Source of the DNA: Exiguobacterium sp. s124 | Lineage (GTDB): Bacteria; Bacillota; Bacilli; Exiguobacteriales; Exiguobacteriaceae | Direction of reading: 5' to 3' | Assembly: GCF_018617485.1 (NCBI RefSeq) | Contig: NZ_JACSKH010000002.1 | Span: 1-64,000, forward strand | Length of the DNA: 64,000 bases | Part shown: in pieces, positions 20,563 to 32,269 of the stretch | Layout of the letters: each line of letters starts with the position of its first letter | Position numbering within the stretch: the first letter of the stretch is position 1 | Position numbers and translations under genes: made by a program | Notes under the pieces: model-generated | Databases searched by the model: none | What the model saw: the letters and a program-made list of their open reading frames with translations, nothing else | Told to the model about the DNA's origin: nothing

Positions 20563-21504
20563 ATGGCTTCGCAAAATACAGAAAAAGATTTAAGCACGGT
20601 GGCAGACGAAACGATGGATAGCGTGAACCAATTCGTGGAGTACTTTAAAGATACAGACATGTGGATTGGCTTGGGGATTAAGCTCGCTGGGGTAGCGCTC
20701 ATCATTCTTGGTTTATACATTGCGACAAGAATCTTGACGACGATGGTCGAACGCGTGTTTACGCTTCGGAAAATAAAAGAGCATGACATTGTCGCTCAAC
20801 GTCAAAATGAAACATTATTAAAACTCGCACAAAACACGATTCGTTACGTGATTGGGTTGATCATGGTCCTGACGGTGCTCGGACAGTTCGGCGTCAATAT
20901 CGCCGGTTTGATCGCATCGGCCGGGGTCGCAGGTCTTGCGATTTCATTCGGTGCACAAAGTTTGGTGAAGGACGTCATTACGGGCGCATTCATCATTTTT
21001 GAAAACCAATATAAAAATGGGGATTATGTCAGTTTGAATCAACAGGTCGAAGGAGTCGTCATCGAGGTCGGCATTCGAACGACGAAACTAAAAGGGTTGA
21101 ACGGACAAGTTTCTATCATTCCGAACGGACAAATTATGCAAGTGACGAACTATTCGCTTGAAAATAGTGTGGCGGTTGTCGATGTCGGTGTCGCCTATGA
21201 AGAGGATATGGAGCGTGTCGAGTCGGCGATTAAAGAGATCGCAAAAGAAGTTGAGGCGAAATATCACGACCTCTTCATCGAACCGATCACACTCGCCGGT
21301 GTACAATCACTTGGAGCTTCGGAAGTCGTCTATCGCTTGATGGCAGAAGTACCACCGACTCAACACTTCGCAGCTGGACGGATTTTGCATAAAGAGTTGA
21401 AGGCAGGATTCGACCAACGAGGCATTGAAATTCCGTACCCACGGACGGTCATGTTACCGCCGAACCCAGCTCCTAAAGGAGGAGAAGCAGAAAATGCACA
21501 GTAA
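20563..21504 (+). CDS. Small-conductance mechanosensitive channel, MscS family
   Basis: MscS channels release solutes during osmotic downshock. The 313-residue protein has an N-terminal membrane helix at about residues 42-65, then two more, the last being the glycine- and alanine-rich pore helix with GLIASAGVAGLAISFGAQSLV. The cytoplasmic beta domain follows (FIIFENQYKNGDYV, NGQVSIIPNGQI). It is divergent from yyaC, with 161 bases between. The next gene overlaps its last 11 bases. Confidence 0.9.
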   Translation: MASQNTEKDLSTVADETMDSVNQFVEYFKDTDMWIGLGIKLAGVALIILGLYIATRILTTMVERVFTLRKIKEHDIVAQRQNETLLKLAQNTIRYVIGLIMVLTVLGQFGVNIAGLIASAGVAGLAISFGAQSLVKDVITGAFIIFENQYKNGDYVSLNQQVEGVVIEVGIRTTKLKGLNGQVSIIPNGQIMQVTNYSLENSVAVVDVGVAYEEDMERVESAIKEIAKEVEAKYHDLFIEPITLAGVQSLGASEVVYRLMAEVPPTQHFAAGRILHKELKAGFDQRGIEIPYPRTVMLPPNPAPKGGEAENAQ

Positions 21505-21697
21505 AACTTATGCGTTGAACGATGTTGTGGAAATGAAAAAGCCACATGCCTGCAAGACGAACCGCTGGCAAATCACACGTGTAGGGATGGACATTCGCAT
21601 CAAGTGTCAAGGCTGCGGAGCAAGTGTACTCATGCAACGCCGAGACTTTGATAAGCGATTCAAGAAAGTGCTTGAGCAAGGGAACGCCGCAGAATAA
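21494..21697 (+). CDS. DUF951 family protein (YyzM-like)
   Basis: This 67-residue protein has the DUF951 pattern: VVEMKKPHACKTNRW, then DIRIKCQGCG and a basic helix ending in MQRRDFDKRFKKVL. The cysteine pair CQGC and an earlier cysteine suggest a small metal- or nucleic-acid-binding fold, but no function is established. ATG at 21494 has GGAGGAGAAG upstream and lies inside the end of the mscS gene, so the two are coupled. The family usually lies just before ychF. Confidence 0.87.
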   Translation: MHSKTYALNDVVEMKKPHACKTNRWQITRVGMDIRIKCQGCGASVLMQRRDFDKRFKKVLEQGNAAE

Positions 21698-21711
21698 GCG
21701 GCGTTTTTCTT
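21683..21711 (+). terminator. Terminator overlapping the end of the DUF951 gene
   Basis: AACGCCGC (21683-21690) pairs with GCGGCGTT (21698-21705), followed by TTTCTTT. The stop codon lies in the loop. Confidence 0.8.
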
Positions 21712-21728
21712 TAGGTTATGAACGTGAG

Positions 21729-21757
21729 TTGCGGTTTAATCGTGGACTAACTATAAT
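21729..21757 (+). promoter_or_regulatory. Probable ychF promoter
   Basis: TTGCGG (21729-21734) and TATAAT (21752-21757) are separated by 17 bases. The -35 is a weak match and the -10 is perfect. A Noc-binding palindrome lies about 60 bases downstream in the untranslated leader. Confidence 0.55.
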
Positions 21758-21814
21758 TGTGAAGGATGTGACGGTGTGGTGTACTGAAGGTACCCACTCC
21801 ACAGACGGCTTAAC

Positions 21815-21828
21815 ATTTCCCGGGAAAC
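21815..21828. promoter_or_regulatory. Noc-binding site (13 of 14 matches)
   Basis: ATTTCCCGGGAAAC differs from the Bacillus Noc consensus ATTTCCCGGGAAAT only in the last base. It lies in the leader of ychF, 22 bases before the start codon and about 3.7 kb from noc. Confidence 0.82.
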
Positions 21829-21850
21829 ACCGGATGAGGAGGAACTACTA

Positions 21851-22951
21851 GTGGGATTAACAGCAGGAATTGTCGGATTACCAAACGTCGGGAAATCGAC
21901 TTTGTTTAATGCGATTACACAAGCAGGAGTCGAAGCGGCTAACTATCCGTTCGCGACAATCGACCCGAACGTCGGAGTCGTAGAAGTACCAGATGCGCGC
22001 CTTGATCGTTTGACGGAACTCGTCAAACCGAAAAAGACGGTGCCGACAGCGTTCGAATTTACAGATATCGCTGGAATCGTTAAAGGAGCATCAAAAGGTG
22101 AAGGGCTCGGAAATAAATTCTTGGCGAACATTCGCGAAGTTGATGCGATTTGCCAAGTCGTTCGTTGTTTTGAAGATGAGAACATCACGCACGTTTCGGG
22201 ACGCGTCTCACCGATTGACGACATCACGACGATCAACCTTGAATTGATTTTAGCTGACCTAGAGTTAGTTGAAAAACGTATCACACGTGTTCAAAAAATG
22301 GTCAAATCAAAAGATAAAGGTGCCGCGCAAGAACTTGAGGCACTCGAAATCGTGCAAGCTGTCTTAGAAGCAGAACGTCCAGCCCGTGTCGCAGAGCTCA
22401 CGGATGACCAGTTAGCAATCGTGAAACACTTCCAATTGTTGACGATGAAGCCAATGCTCTATGTGGCGAACGTGAGTGAAGACGAAGTGGCAGACGCGGA
22501 CTCAAATGAATACGTTCAAGCAGTTCGTGACCATGCGGCAACAGAAGGTGCGAAAGTCATCGTCATCTGTGCGCGTATCGAAGAAGAAATTTCAGAGCTC
22601 GAACCGGAAGAACGTCTCGAATTCTTACAAGATCTCGGTATTGAAGAGTCAGGGCTCGATCAATTGATTCGTGCGGCGTATTCGACACTTGGTCTTGCGA
22701 CGTACTTCACGGCAGGTGAGAAAGAAGTTCGCGCTTGGACGTTCAAACAAGGAATGAAAGCACCACAATGTGCCGGTGTCATTCACTCTGACTTCGAACG
22801 TGGCTTCATTCGTGCCGAAGTCGTGGCGTATGAAGATCTTTCTGCAGCTGGCAACATGGCGACGGTGAAAGAACAAGGGAAACTTCGTTCGGAAGGTAAA
22901 GAATATGTCTTCCAAGATGGCGACGTTGTCACATTCCGATTCAACGTATAA
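21851..22951 (+). CDS. ychF: Redox-regulated ATPase YchF (Obg-family)
   Basis: YchF is a ribosome-associated P-loop NTPase of the Obg family that prefers ATP. The 366-residue protein has GLPNVGKSTLFNAI at about residues 9-22, DIAGIVKGASKGEGLGNKFL at about residues 68-87, and a C-terminal TGS domain (GKEYVFQDGDVVTFRFNV). The start is GTG, with GAGGAGG upstream. It stands alone between a terminator and the rpsF leader. Confidence 0.96.
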   Translation: MGLTAGIVGLPNVGKSTLFNAITQAGVEAANYPFATIDPNVGVVEVPDARLDRLTELVKPKKTVPTAFEFTDIAGIVKGASKGEGLGNKFLANIREVDAICQVVRCFEDENITHVSGRVSPIDDITTINLELILADLELVEKRITRVQKMVKSKDKGAAQELEALEIVQAVLEAERPARVAELTDDQLAIVKHFQLLTMKPMLYVANVSEDEVADADSNEYVQAVRDHAATEGAKVIVICARIEEEISELEPEERLEFLQDLGIEESGLDQLIRAAYSTLGLATYFTAGEKEVRAWTFKQGMKAPQCAGVIHSDFERGFIRAEVVAYEDLSAAGNMATVKEQGKLRSEGKEYVFQDGDVVTFRFNV

Positions 22952-22970
22952 GTTGATTTACGGAAACGTG

Positions 22971-23060
22971 TTGTAAAAACCAAGGAAGTTTGATAGTATA
23001 TTATGACGTGAGTAAAACAATTGTTTGCTCCTTGCTCCTACAAACCGGTAGGAGCCGTTA
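22971..23060 (+). promoter_or_regulatory. rpsF operon promoter and leader with hairpin (possible S6:S18 autoregulatory site)
   Basis: A candidate promoter is TTGTAA (22971-22976) and TAGTAT (22994-22999) with 17 bases between. In the leader, GCTCCTAC (23034-23041) pairs perfectly with GTAGGAGC (23048-23055) across the loop AAACCG, and CCG follows the 3' arm. Many bacteria carry an rpsF leader structure with a conserved CCG that binds the S6:S18 complex and represses the operon. The assignment here is by position and appearance only. Confidence 0.5.
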
Positions 23061-23082
23061 GTCCAAGAGGAGGTGAAAGATA

Positions 23083-23370
23083 ATGCGTAAATACGAACTT
23101 CTTTACATTATCCGTCCATCAGTTGATGAGGAAGCGAAGAAAGCTTTAATCGAGCGCTTCAACAACGTCATCACTGAAAACGGTGGTACTGTTGAAAAAA
23201 CAACAGACATGGGTAAACGTCGTTTCGCTTATGAAATCAACAAGATGCGCGAAGGACACTACGTTCTTCTTAACATCGTTGCTGAACCTAAAGCGATCCA
23301 AGAAACAGAGCGTCTCATGAAGATCTCTGACGACGTTGTCCGTCAAATGACAACAAAAGACGAGCGTTAA
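23083..23370 (+). CDS. rpsF: 30S ribosomal protein S6
   Basis: S6 binds the central domain of 16S rRNA with S18. The 95-residue protein begins MRKYELLYIIRPSVDEEAKK and contains GKRRFAYEINKMREGHYVLLN, the typical core. AGAGGAGG precedes the ATG. It is the first gene of the conserved rpsF-ssb-rpsR operon. Confidence 0.97.
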   Translation: MRKYELLYIIRPSVDEEAKKALIERFNNVITENGGTVEKTTDMGKRRFAYEINKMREGHYVLLNIVAEPKAIQETERLMKISDDVVRQMTTKDER

Positions 23371-23407
23371 TCCTTAACGTCTCGTATCGTGAAAGGGGAG
23401 CTTGGAG

Positions 23408-23917
23408 ATGATTAACCGAGTTGTGTTAGTTGGTCGATTGACTCGCGATCCGGAAATGCGTTATACGCAGAGCGGAATCGCCGTAACACGCCTTACTCTC
23501 GCTTGCGATCGTCCATTCGCTGGACAAGATGGGAAGCGCGAGACGGACTTTATTGATTGCGTCGTTTGGCGCAAACAAGCAGAGAACGTAGCACAATACT
23601 TGAAAAAGGGCAGCATGGCCGGCGTTGACGGTCGCCTTCAAATCAGTAGTTACGAAGGACAAGATGGCCAACGTCGTTACCGGGCAGAAGTAGTCGCCGA
23701 CAGCGTACGCTTCCTTGAACCACGCGGAGCCTCAGGGCAACGTGAGCAAGCACCATCTGGAGATGTCTTCGGTGGTGGTGAATCAAGTGGATCAGGATGG
23801 GGCGCAGGAGCTGCTTCGACTTCATCTCAGTCCTCGAATTCGAATAAAGGTTTTGACGCAGATCCGTTCTCGGGTGGCGGCAAAATCGACTTGTCAGATG
23901 ATGATCTGCCATTCTAA
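23408..23917 (+). CDS. ssb: Single-stranded DNA-binding protein
   Basis: SSB coats single-stranded DNA and recruits repair proteins through its acidic tip. The 169-residue protein has the OB fold at about residues 1-110 ([20 protein letters not shown]), a low-complexity linker rich in Ser, Gly and Gln, and the C-terminal tip DDDLPF. ATG at 23408 is used. The frame opens two codons earlier with TTG, but the ribosome-binding site AAAGGGGAG fits the ATG. It lies between rpsF and rpsR. Confidence 0.97.
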   Translation: MINRVVLVGRLTRDPEMRYTQSGIAVTRLTLACDRPFAGQDGKRETDFIDCVVWRKQAENVAQYLKKGSMAGVDGRLQISSYEGQDGQRRYRAEVVADSVRFLEPRGASGQREQAPSGDVFGGGESSGSGWGAGAASTSSQSSNSNKGFDADPFSGGGKIDLSDDDLPF

Positions 23918-23960
23918 TCATCATTGACAACAAAAACTAACTTATAAAGGAGGTCTTCAC

Positions 23961-24191
23961 ATGGCACGTCGTCCAGGAGGTCGTCGTCGTCGTAAAGTAT
24001 GTTTCTTTACGTCGAACAACATCACTCATATCGATTATAAAGACGTAGAATTGCTCAAACGCTTCGTTTCGGAGCGTGGTAAAATTCTTCCACGTCGTGT
24101 GACTGGTACTTCAGCGAAATACCAACGTCCACTTACTGTCGCTATCAAGCGCTCACGTCAAATGGCTTTGCTTCCATACGTTGCAGAGTAA
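23961..24191 (+). CDS. rpsR: 30S ribosomal protein S18
   Basis: S18 pairs with S6 on the platform of the small subunit. The 76-residue protein begins [19 protein letters not shown] and contains [15 protein letters not shown], the family signature. AAAGGAGG lies a few bases before the ATG. A terminator follows and closes the rpsF-ssb-rpsR operon. Confidence 0.97.
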   Translation: MARRPGGRRRRKVCFFTSNNITHIDYKDVELLKRFVSERGKILPRRVTGTSAKYQRPLTVAIKRSRQMALLPYVAE

Positions 24192-24200
24192 TGTTTGACG

Positions 24201-24233
24201 AACGGCTTATCCTTTTGGATAAGTCGTTTTTTT
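24201..24233 (+). terminator. Terminator of the rpsF-ssb-rpsR operon
   Basis: AACGGCTTATCC pairs with GGATAAGTCGTT across TTTT, with one G-T pair, and is followed by TTTTT. Confidence 0.88.
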
Positions 24234-24342
24234 GTATTTTACCTCGTTTGTAAGTGTGTAAGTGAAACCGACGAATATGGTATGATAGAGCAGAAACCTT
24301 TACGATTCCATGGGTGAACATTACTCATTTTAGGAGGCATAC

Positions 24343-26334
24343 ATGCACAGTGGTGAAGCAATAACATCCGTGAAGAACCAATACGCGCGGCACATGATTC
24401 CATATGTGATTGGATTTTTTGTCTCGTTTGGATTGGCGTTCTACAGCATTGTGGCAGCAATCACCCTGTTTATGGGCACGCTGATCTTTTATATCTATCA
24501 GCAAGTGACGATGCGACGGGAACGTAAAAATTGGGAACAGTATGTCCTCTCACTCTCTCATCAAATCGAGGAGGTCGGGAAAGAAGCGTTGACGACGATG
24601 CCGATCGGGATTTTAGTCTTTGATCAAGACCGACGCATCAGTTGGTTTAACGAACAATCGCGATTGATCTTCGAACTCGATATGGCGATTGGTGTACCGC
24701 TCGATGCGCTCCATTCCGCATTCGATGAATTGATTGAAGAAGAAGAGGATGAAGCCACGATTGAAGTGGGTGACCGCGTCTACCGTGTCTATTACAATCA
24801 AACACATCAAACACTCTATTTGTTTGACATGACCGAAGAAGCGGAGATTGAGCAAAAGTATGTTCAAACACAAACGGTCATTGGTATTTTGTATTTAGAT
24901 AACTATGACGAGATGTCGACTGCGGTGGATGAGCAAGTGCGCAGTGACGTGAATCGTCGTGTGACGGTGCTTCTCAACCAATGGGCGCAGCGTCATCATG
25001 TCTACATGCGCCGTACGGCAGCAGACCGCTTTTTCCTCGTCATGAACGAGCGGACGTTATCTGAACTTGAAAACAATCGTTTTTCGATTTTGGATGAAGT
25101 GCGCGATGCGACAAAGGAACAAAAAATTCCGTTGACGTTATCGATTGGAATTGGATGTGGAGAGACGACATTGACGGAGCTCGGTAATTTATCGCAATCG
25201 AGCCTCGATCTCGGACTAGGTCGCGGTGGTGACCAGGCCGTCGTCAAACGTCATAACGGAAAAGTCCGCTTCTTTGGAGGAAAGACAAATCCGACGGAGA
25301 AACGGACGCGCGTCCGGGCACGTGTCATCTCGAACTCGATGCGTGATTTGATTCGGGAGTCGAGCCGCGTCCTCATCATGGGACATAAAAATCCAGATAT
25401 GGACTCGCTCGGAGCTTCCATCGGGATCATGAAATTGGCTGAGTTTGTTGGACGTGAGGCGTACGTAGTGATGCCGTCAGGTGAGACGAGCATCGGTATT
25501 CAACGGCTCGTTCAAGAAGTGGAGAACGATGACTCCTTATATAGTCAGTTCTTGACCGAATATGAAGCACAGCCGCTCATCGACGAACAGACACTCCTTG
25601 TCGTCGTCGACACGCATCGTCCTTCACTCGTCATTTCAAAGGATATCTTGTATCGGGCGGAGCGTGTCGTCGTAATCGACCACCATCGTCGCGGGGAAGA
25701 ATTCATCGAGGACCCGGTCCTGGTGTACATGGAGCCTTACGCCTCATCGACATGTGAGCTCGTCACGGAGTTGATCGAGTATCAGGCGGGAAGTCGCAAG
25801 CTCTCGATTCTCGAGGCGACGTCACTTCTTGCAGGAATCATGGTCGATACGAAAGGCTTTACGCTCCGCACAGGTTCACGTACGTTCGATGCGGCGTCCT
25901 ACTTACGCATTCAGGGAGCTGACACAGTGCTCGTGCAGCACTTCATGCGTCAAGACCTCGATGCCTATATCGAGCAGTCACAGATTTTGAAAAACACCGA
26001 GATTTACGCAGATGGTATGGCGATTGCGGTCGCTTCTGACGACGAGGCTCATCATCAAGTATTGATTGCCCAGTCGGCAGACCAATTGCTCAATATGGAA
26101 GGTGTCAAAGCCTCGTTCGTCATCGCGATTTTACCAGATGGGCGAACGGGCATCAGCGCTAGGTCGCTTGGTGACGTCAACGTCCAAGTCATCATGGAAA
26201 TGCTTGATGGGGGCGGACATTTGACGAATGCGGCGACACAACTCGAGATGAGTCGCGAACAAGCAAACGTCTTGTTAAAAGAGGCGATTGATCATTATTT
26301 GACAGATGATACTGAAGGAGAGGAATTAGAATGA
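24343..26334 (+). CDS. gdpP: Cyclic-di-AMP phosphodiesterase GdpP
   Basis: GdpP degrades the second messenger c-di-AMP, which controls potassium, osmolytes and wall stress. The 663-residue protein has two membrane helices at about residues 18-60, then a PAS domain, a degenerate GGDEF domain and a DHH-DHHA1 phosphodiesterase. Catalytic motifs seen are [16 protein letters not shown] and DHHRRGEEF. The DHHA1 end contains GGGHLTNAA. The rplI start overlaps its stop (ATGA), so the genes are coupled. An extended -10 (TGGTATGAT near 24280) is a possible promoter. Confidence 0.96.
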   Translation: MHSGEAITSVKNQYARHMIPYVIGFFVSFGLAFYSIVAAITLFMGTLIFYIYQQVTMRRERKNWEQYVLSLSHQIEEVGKEALTTMPIGILVFDQDRRISWFNEQSRLIFELDMAIGVPLDALHSAFDELIEEEEDEATIEVGDRVYRVYYNQTHQTLYLFDMTEEAEIEQKYVQTQTVIGILYLDNYDEMSTAVDEQVRSDVNRRVTVLLNQWAQRHHVYMRRTAADRFFLVMNERTLSELENNRFSILDEVRDATKEQKIPLTLSIGIGCGETTLTELGNLSQSSLDLGLGRGGDQAVVKRHNGKVRFFGGKTNPTEKRTRVRARVISNSMRDLIRESSRVLIMGHKNPDMDSLGASIGIMKLAEFVGREAYVVMPSGETSIGIQRLVQEVENDDSLYSQFLTEYEAQPLIDEQTLLVVVDTHRPSLVISKDILYRAERVVVIDHHRRGEEFIEDPVLVYMEPYASSTCELVTELIEYQAGSRKLSILEATSLLAGIMVDTKGFTLRTGSRTFDAASYLRIQGADTVLVQHFMRQDLDAYIEQSQILKNTEIYADGMAIAVASDDEAHHQVLIAQSADQLLNMEGVKASFVIAILPDGRTGISARSLGDVNVQVIMEMLDGGGHLTNAATQLEMSREQANVLLKEAIDHYLTDDTEGEELE

Positions 26335-26774
26335 AAGTTATTTTGAAAGTAGATGTAAAAGGGCAAGGGAAAGCTGGAGAAGTGAAGAACGTAGCCGATG
26401 CTTACGCGAAAAACGTCTTGTTCAAGAAAAACTTGGCGGTTGAAGCGACACCTGGAAACTTAAAAGCGTTCGCAGCGAAAGAGCGTCGTGCCGAAGAAGC
26501 GGCAGAAGAAGAGTTGAAAGAAGCGCAACAACTCAAAGCGAAACTTGAAAAAGAGACGATTGCCGTTACGACGAAAGCCGGTGAGGGTGGACGCGTGTTC
26601 GGATCGGTCACGAGCAAACAAATCGCAGATGCCCTCAAATCGATGGGCTACAAAATCGATAAGCGTAAAATCGAGCTCGAGCACCCGATCAAGGCGCTCG
26701 GTTTCACAAAAGTGCCAGTGAAGTTGCACCATGACGTCGTCGCGACGTTGAACGTACATGTACAAGAAGCCTGA
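26331..26774 (+). CDS. rplI: 50S ribosomal protein L9
   Basis: L9 binds domain V of 23S rRNA at the base of the L1 stalk. The 147-residue protein begins [28 protein letters not shown], contains the long central alpha helix rich in Glu and Lys, and has a C-terminal domain with [16 protein letters not shown]. Its start overlaps the gdpP stop by four bases. dnaB follows after 17 bases. Confidence 0.96.
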   Translation: MKVILKVDVKGQGKAGEVKNVADAYAKNVLFKKNLAVEATPGNLKAFAAKERRAEEAAEEELKEAQQLKAKLEKETIAVTTKAGEGGRVFGSVTSKQIADALKSMGYKIDKRKIELEHPIKALGFTKVPVKLHHDVVATLNVHVQEA

Positions 26775-26791
26775 AGGTGAGGTAGAGACGG

Positions 26792-28144
26792 ATGAGTGAT
26801 GCGATTCAAGTCAATACACCACCACATAGCGTGGAAGCGGAGCAAGCCGTCTTAGGGGCGATCATCCTCGATTCGGACCGGCTGATCACGGCCTCAGAGC
26901 GGGTCGACCCGGACGACTTTTATCGCGTCAGCCACCAACGCATCTTTGAAGCGATGTTAAAGATCAATGACCGGGGTGAACTTGTCGACTTGGTCACGCT
27001 CAGTTCAGAGCTTCAGGCACAAGGCATCTTAGACGAAATCGGCGGCCTCAACTATTTGGCCGAGGTCGCGGAATCGGTCCCGGCCATCGGGAACATCGGC
27101 TATTACTTGAATGTCGTCGACCAAAAAGCGGCACTTCGTCGCCTGATTCGAACGGCGACGAATATCGTTTCAGATGGTTATGAGCGCCAAGATGAGGTCG
27201 ATTCTGTCCTCTCAGATGCAGAACGGAACATTTTAAAAGTATCGCAACGTAAGGGGCAATCGAGTTTCCATCCGATTGGTTCCGTCCTATCGGATGCCTA
27301 TTCGACGATTGAAAAGCTGCATCAGTCGAGCGGTGAAATCACTGGTATTGCGACAGGGTTTACCGATTTGGATAAGATGACGGCCGGTTTCCAACGAAAC
27401 GATTTGATTATCGTGGCCGCTCGTCCATCTGTCGGGAAGACCGCATTCGCCTTGAACATCTCGCAAAACGTTGCCGTCCGTACGGGCGAGAACGTCGCCA
27501 TCTTCAGTTTAGAGATGGGTGCGGAACAGCTCGTCATGCGTATGTTGTGTGCGGAAGGGAATATCGATGCCCAACGCCTCCGGACCGGTCGTCTTGAAGC
27601 GGAAGACTGGGGGCGCTTGTCACTTGCGATGTCATCGCTCTCCCAAGCGGGCATCTATATCGATGATACGCCAGGTCTTCGTGTCAACGAGATTCGGGCG
27701 AAATGTCGTCGCTTGAAGCAAGAACATGGTCTCGGGATGATCATGATTGACTACTTGCAGCTCATCGTCGGGAACGGGAAACCGGGCGAGAACCGCCAAC
27801 AGGAAGTTTCCGAAATCTCGCGTACGCTCAAAGCGATTGCACGGGAACTTCAAGTACCTGTCATCGCCTTGTCGCAGCTCTCACGTGGGGTAGAGAGCCG
27901 TCAAGACAAGCGCCCGATGATGTCGGATATCCGTGAATCGGGAGCGATTGAGCAAGATGCCGATATCGTTGCCTTCCTCTATCGTGATGACTATTACGAT
28001 AAAGAGAGTGAAGACGCCAATACGATTGAAATCATCATTGCGAAACAACGTAACGGTCCGACCGGTACGGTCAAGCTCTCCTTCCGGAAAGAGTACAACA
28101 AGTTCGTCAATATGGAGACACAAGCCTTCGCGCCACCGATGTAA
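26792..28144 (+). CDS. dnaB: Replicative DNA helicase (DnaB family)
   Basis: This hexameric helicase opens the replication fork. In Bacillus subtilis it is called DnaC. The 450-residue protein has the N-terminal DnaB domain (HSVEAEQAVLGAIILD) and a RecA-like C-terminal domain with Walker A AARPSVGKTAFALN near residue 210 and Walker B GMIMIDYLQLI. It lies in the gdpP-rplI-dnaB cluster and is followed by a terminator that starts inside its last codons. Confidence 0.96.
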   Translation: MSDAIQVNTPPHSVEAEQAVLGAIILDSDRLITASERVDPDDFYRVSHQRIFEAMLKINDRGELVDLVTLSSELQAQGILDEIGGLNYLAEVAESVPAIGNIGYYLNVVDQKAALRRLIRTATNIVSDGYERQDEVDSVLSDAERNILKVSQRKGQSSFHPIGSVLSDAYSTIEKLHQSSGEITGIATGFTDLDKMTAGFQRNDLIIVAARPSVGKTAFALNISQNVAVRTGENVAIFSLEMGAEQLVMRMLCAEGNIDAQRLRTGRLEAEDWGRLSLAMSSLSQAGIYIDDTPGLRVNEIRAKCRRLKQEHGLGMIMIDYLQLIVGNGKPGENRQQEVSEISRTLKAIARELQVPVIALSQLSRGVESRQDKRPMMSDIRESGAIEQDADIVAFLYRDDYYDKESEDANTIEIIIAKQRNGPTGTVKLSFRKEYNKFVNMETQAFAPPM

Positions 28145-28164
28145 CGTCGGTGGTGTCTTTTTTT
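28132..28164 (+). terminator. Terminator after dnaB
   Basis: GCCACCGA pairs with TCGGTGGTG around the stop codon, followed by a run of seven T. Confidence 0.82.
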
Positions 28165-28181
28165 ATATAGGTCAGTCGTAA

Positions 28182-28257
28182 AATGACGAACGAATAGTTA
28201 CATGTTGTATAAAACGTTCGGTATTGGATTGACTTTCTTGCTTTTCAAGTGTACACT
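28182..28257 (+). promoter_or_regulatory. purA promoter with inverted PurR boxes
   Basis: The promoter is TTGACT (28229-28234) and TACACT (28252-28257) with 17 bases between. Upstream is a strong PurBox in reverse orientation, AACGTTCGGTATT (28213-28225), matching the consensus at 12 of 13 positions. A weaker box in direct orientation is centred on CGAAC (28187-28191). The spacing of the two cores (24 bases) is close to that of known PurR operators, where one strong and one weak box are common. Confidence 0.65.
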
Positions 28258-28302
28258 TACGGATGGTTTGAACAGAACGTTGATTAATAAGGAGGATTCA
28301 TT

Positions 28303-29592
28303 ATGTCATCAGTAGTCGTAGTGGGAACGCAGTGGGGCGATGAAGGGAAAGGGAAAATCACCGATTTCTTATCGAAACAAGCCGAAGTCGTCGCGCGTTA
28401 TCAAGGGGGAGACAACGCTGGTCACACGATCGTCTTCAATGATACGAAATATAAACTTCACCTCATTCCGTCGGGTATCTTCTATTCGGATAAGACGTGT
28501 GTCATCGGGAACGGAATGGTCGTCAACCCGAAATCACTCGTGACGGAACTTGCTTACTTACATGAACGCGGTGTGAGCACGGATAACCTCCGTATCTCGA
28601 ACCGGGCGCATATCATCTTGCCGTATCACCAACTTCAAGATCGTTTAGAGGAAGATGCAAAAGGTGATGCGAAAGTCGGGACGACACTTAAAGGGATCGG
28701 TCCAGCATACATGGACAAAGCGGCACGCATCGGGATTCGTATCGCGGACCTTCTCGACAAAGAAGTGTTTGCGGAGAAATTAAAGACCGTTCTCGAATTG
28801 AAAAACCGCATGTTCGTGAAAATGTATGAGGTCGACCCAGTCGAATTTGATGATATCTTTGAAGAGTACTACGCGTATGGCCAACAGTTCGCGAAATACG
28901 TGTGTGATACATCTGTCGTCTTGAACGATGCGCTCGACGAAGAGAAGAAGGTTCTCTTTGAGGGAGCACAAGGTGTCCTTCTCGATATCGACCACGGAAC
29001 GTACCCGTTCGTCACATCGTCGAACGCAGCGTCTGGTGGTGTATCAAGTGGTGCCGGAATCGGCCCATCGAAAATTCATCATGTTGTCGGCGTCTGTAAG
29101 GCATACACGTCACGCGTCGGTGACGGTCCGTTCCCGACACAACTCGATGATGAGATTGGTCATACAATCCGTGAAGTCGGGAAAGAATACGGAACGACAA
29201 CAGGCCGTCCACGTCGTGTCGGCTGGTTCGACTCGGTCGTCGTCCGTCACTCACGTCGTGTCAGCGGGATCACAGATCTTTGCCTCAACTCAATCGATGT
29301 ATTGACAGGTCTTGAGACGCTCAAGATTTGTACATCGTATGAGTACGAAGGAAAGCATCTTGACGAATACCCACCGAACTTCCGTGTCCTTGAGAAGTGT
29401 GTACCAGTGTACGAAGAACTTCCTGGCTGGACAGAAGATATTACGGGCGTCCGTAACTTCGACGATCTTCCAGAGAATGCGAAGCGTTACGTGCGTCGCA
29501 TCGAAGAATTGACGGGTATTGAGTTATTGACCTTCTCGGTCGGACCGGCTCGTGAGCAGACGGTCATCTTGCGTGACATTTACGAAGCATAA
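28303..29592 (+). CDS. purA: Adenylosuccinate synthetase
   Basis: PurA makes adenylosuccinate from IMP, aspartate and GTP, the first step from IMP to AMP. The 429-residue protein has the GTP-binding loop [11 protein letters not shown] at about residues 8-18, GNAGHT-type substrate residues (here GDNAGHT), and [20 protein letters not shown] lies before the ATG. It is monocistronic, between a PurR-type control region and a terminator. Confidence 0.97.
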   Translation: MSSVVVVGTQWGDEGKGKITDFLSKQAEVVARYQGGDNAGHTIVFNDTKYKLHLIPSGIFYSDKTCVIGNGMVVNPKSLVTELAYLHERGVSTDNLRISNRAHIILPYHQLQDRLEEDAKGDAKVGTTLKGIGPAYMDKAARIGIRIADLLDKEVFAEKLKTVLELKNRMFVKMYEVDPVEFDDIFEEYYAYGQQFAKYVCDTSVVLNDALDEEKKVLFEGAQGVLLDIDHGTYPFVTSSNAASGGVSSGAGIGPSKIHHVVGVCKAYTSRVGDGPFPTQLDDEIGHTIREVGKEYGTTTGRPRRVGWFDSVVVRHSRRVSGITDLCLNSIDVLTGLETLKICTSYEYEGKHLDEYPPNFRVLEKCVPVYEELPGWTEDITGVRNFDDLPENAKRYVRRIEELTGIELLTFSVGPAREQTVILRDIYEA

Positions 29593-29593
29593 G

Positions 29594-29622
29594 AAAGGGA
29601 GCCATTGTGGCTCTCTTTTTCA
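29594..29622 (+). terminator. Terminator after purA
   Basis: AGGGAGCCA pairs with TGGCTCTCT across a short loop, followed by TTTT. Confidence 0.8.
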
Positions 29623-29713
29623 TTTCCACGGAAATGGACCACGCTTTCTAAGCTGTATAAAAAGAGTTACAATGTAGGCATGTACGTTTAATGATAAGAG
29701 GAGGACTCACTGA

Positions 29714-30424
29714 ATGGATCGTACGATTTTAGTGGTAGATGACGAACAACCAATCGCAGATATATTGAAGTTTAAACTTGAAAAAGAAGGTTATCAGGTG
29801 CATGTCGCCTATGACGGCGAAGAAGCGCTCGTGAAAGTGGAAGAGATTCAACCGGATCTCATCTTACTCGATATCATGCTTCCGCTCAAAGACGGTATGG
29901 AAGTATGCCGTGAGGTACGCAAGAAGTATGACATGCCAATCATCATGTTGACGGCAAAAGACTCAGAAATCGATAAAGTGCTCGGGCTAGAGCTTGGTGC
30001 GGATGATTACGTCACGAAACCGTTCAGCTCACGTGAGTTGTTGGCTCGCGTCAAAGCGAACATGCGACGTCATGCGACAGCGCCGGCGCCTGAAGCAAAA
30101 GGTGCGAACGCGAACGATATCGTGATCGGCGACTTGACGATTCACCCGGACTCGTACATGGTGACGAAACGGGAAGAGAAGATCGAGCTGACGCATCGCG
30201 AGTTCGAATTGATTCATTACCTCGCGCAAAATATCGGCCAAGTGATGACGCGTGAGCATTTGCTCCAAACCGTATGGGGCTATGATTACTTCGGGGACGT
30301 TCGTACCGTGGATGTCACCGTACGCCGTCTTCGCGAAAAAGTAGAAGACAACCCATCGACACCGACGTATATTATCACACGTCGCGGAGTCGGGTATTAT
30401 TTGAAGGCAGGAGAAGAAGATTAA
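29714..30424 (+). CDS. walR: Response regulator WalR
   Basis: WalR is the essential OmpR-family regulator of cell-wall hydrolases in Firmicutes. The 236-residue protein has a receiver domain with acceptor D53 (LLLDIMLP) and a winged-helix domain with the [17 protein letters not shown]-like segment near residues 195-212. It is followed after three bases by walK and heads the conserved walRKHIJ-htrA unit. A TACAAT -10 lies at 29668-29673, but its -35 is poor. Confidence 0.97.
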   Translation: MDRTILVVDDEQPIADILKFKLEKEGYQVHVAYDGEEALVKVEEIQPDLILLDIMLPLKDGMEVCREVRKKYDMPIIMLTAKDSEIDKVLGLELGADDYVTKPFSSRELLARVKANMRRHATAPAPEAKGANANDIVIGDLTIHPDSYMVTKREEKIELTHREFELIHYLAQNIGQVMTREHLLQTVWGYDYFGDVRTVDVTVRRLREKVEDNPSTPTYIITRRGVGYYLKAGEED

Positions 30425-30427
30425 ACG

Positions 30428-32265
<1,838 letters not shown>

Positions 32266-32269
<4 letters not shown>

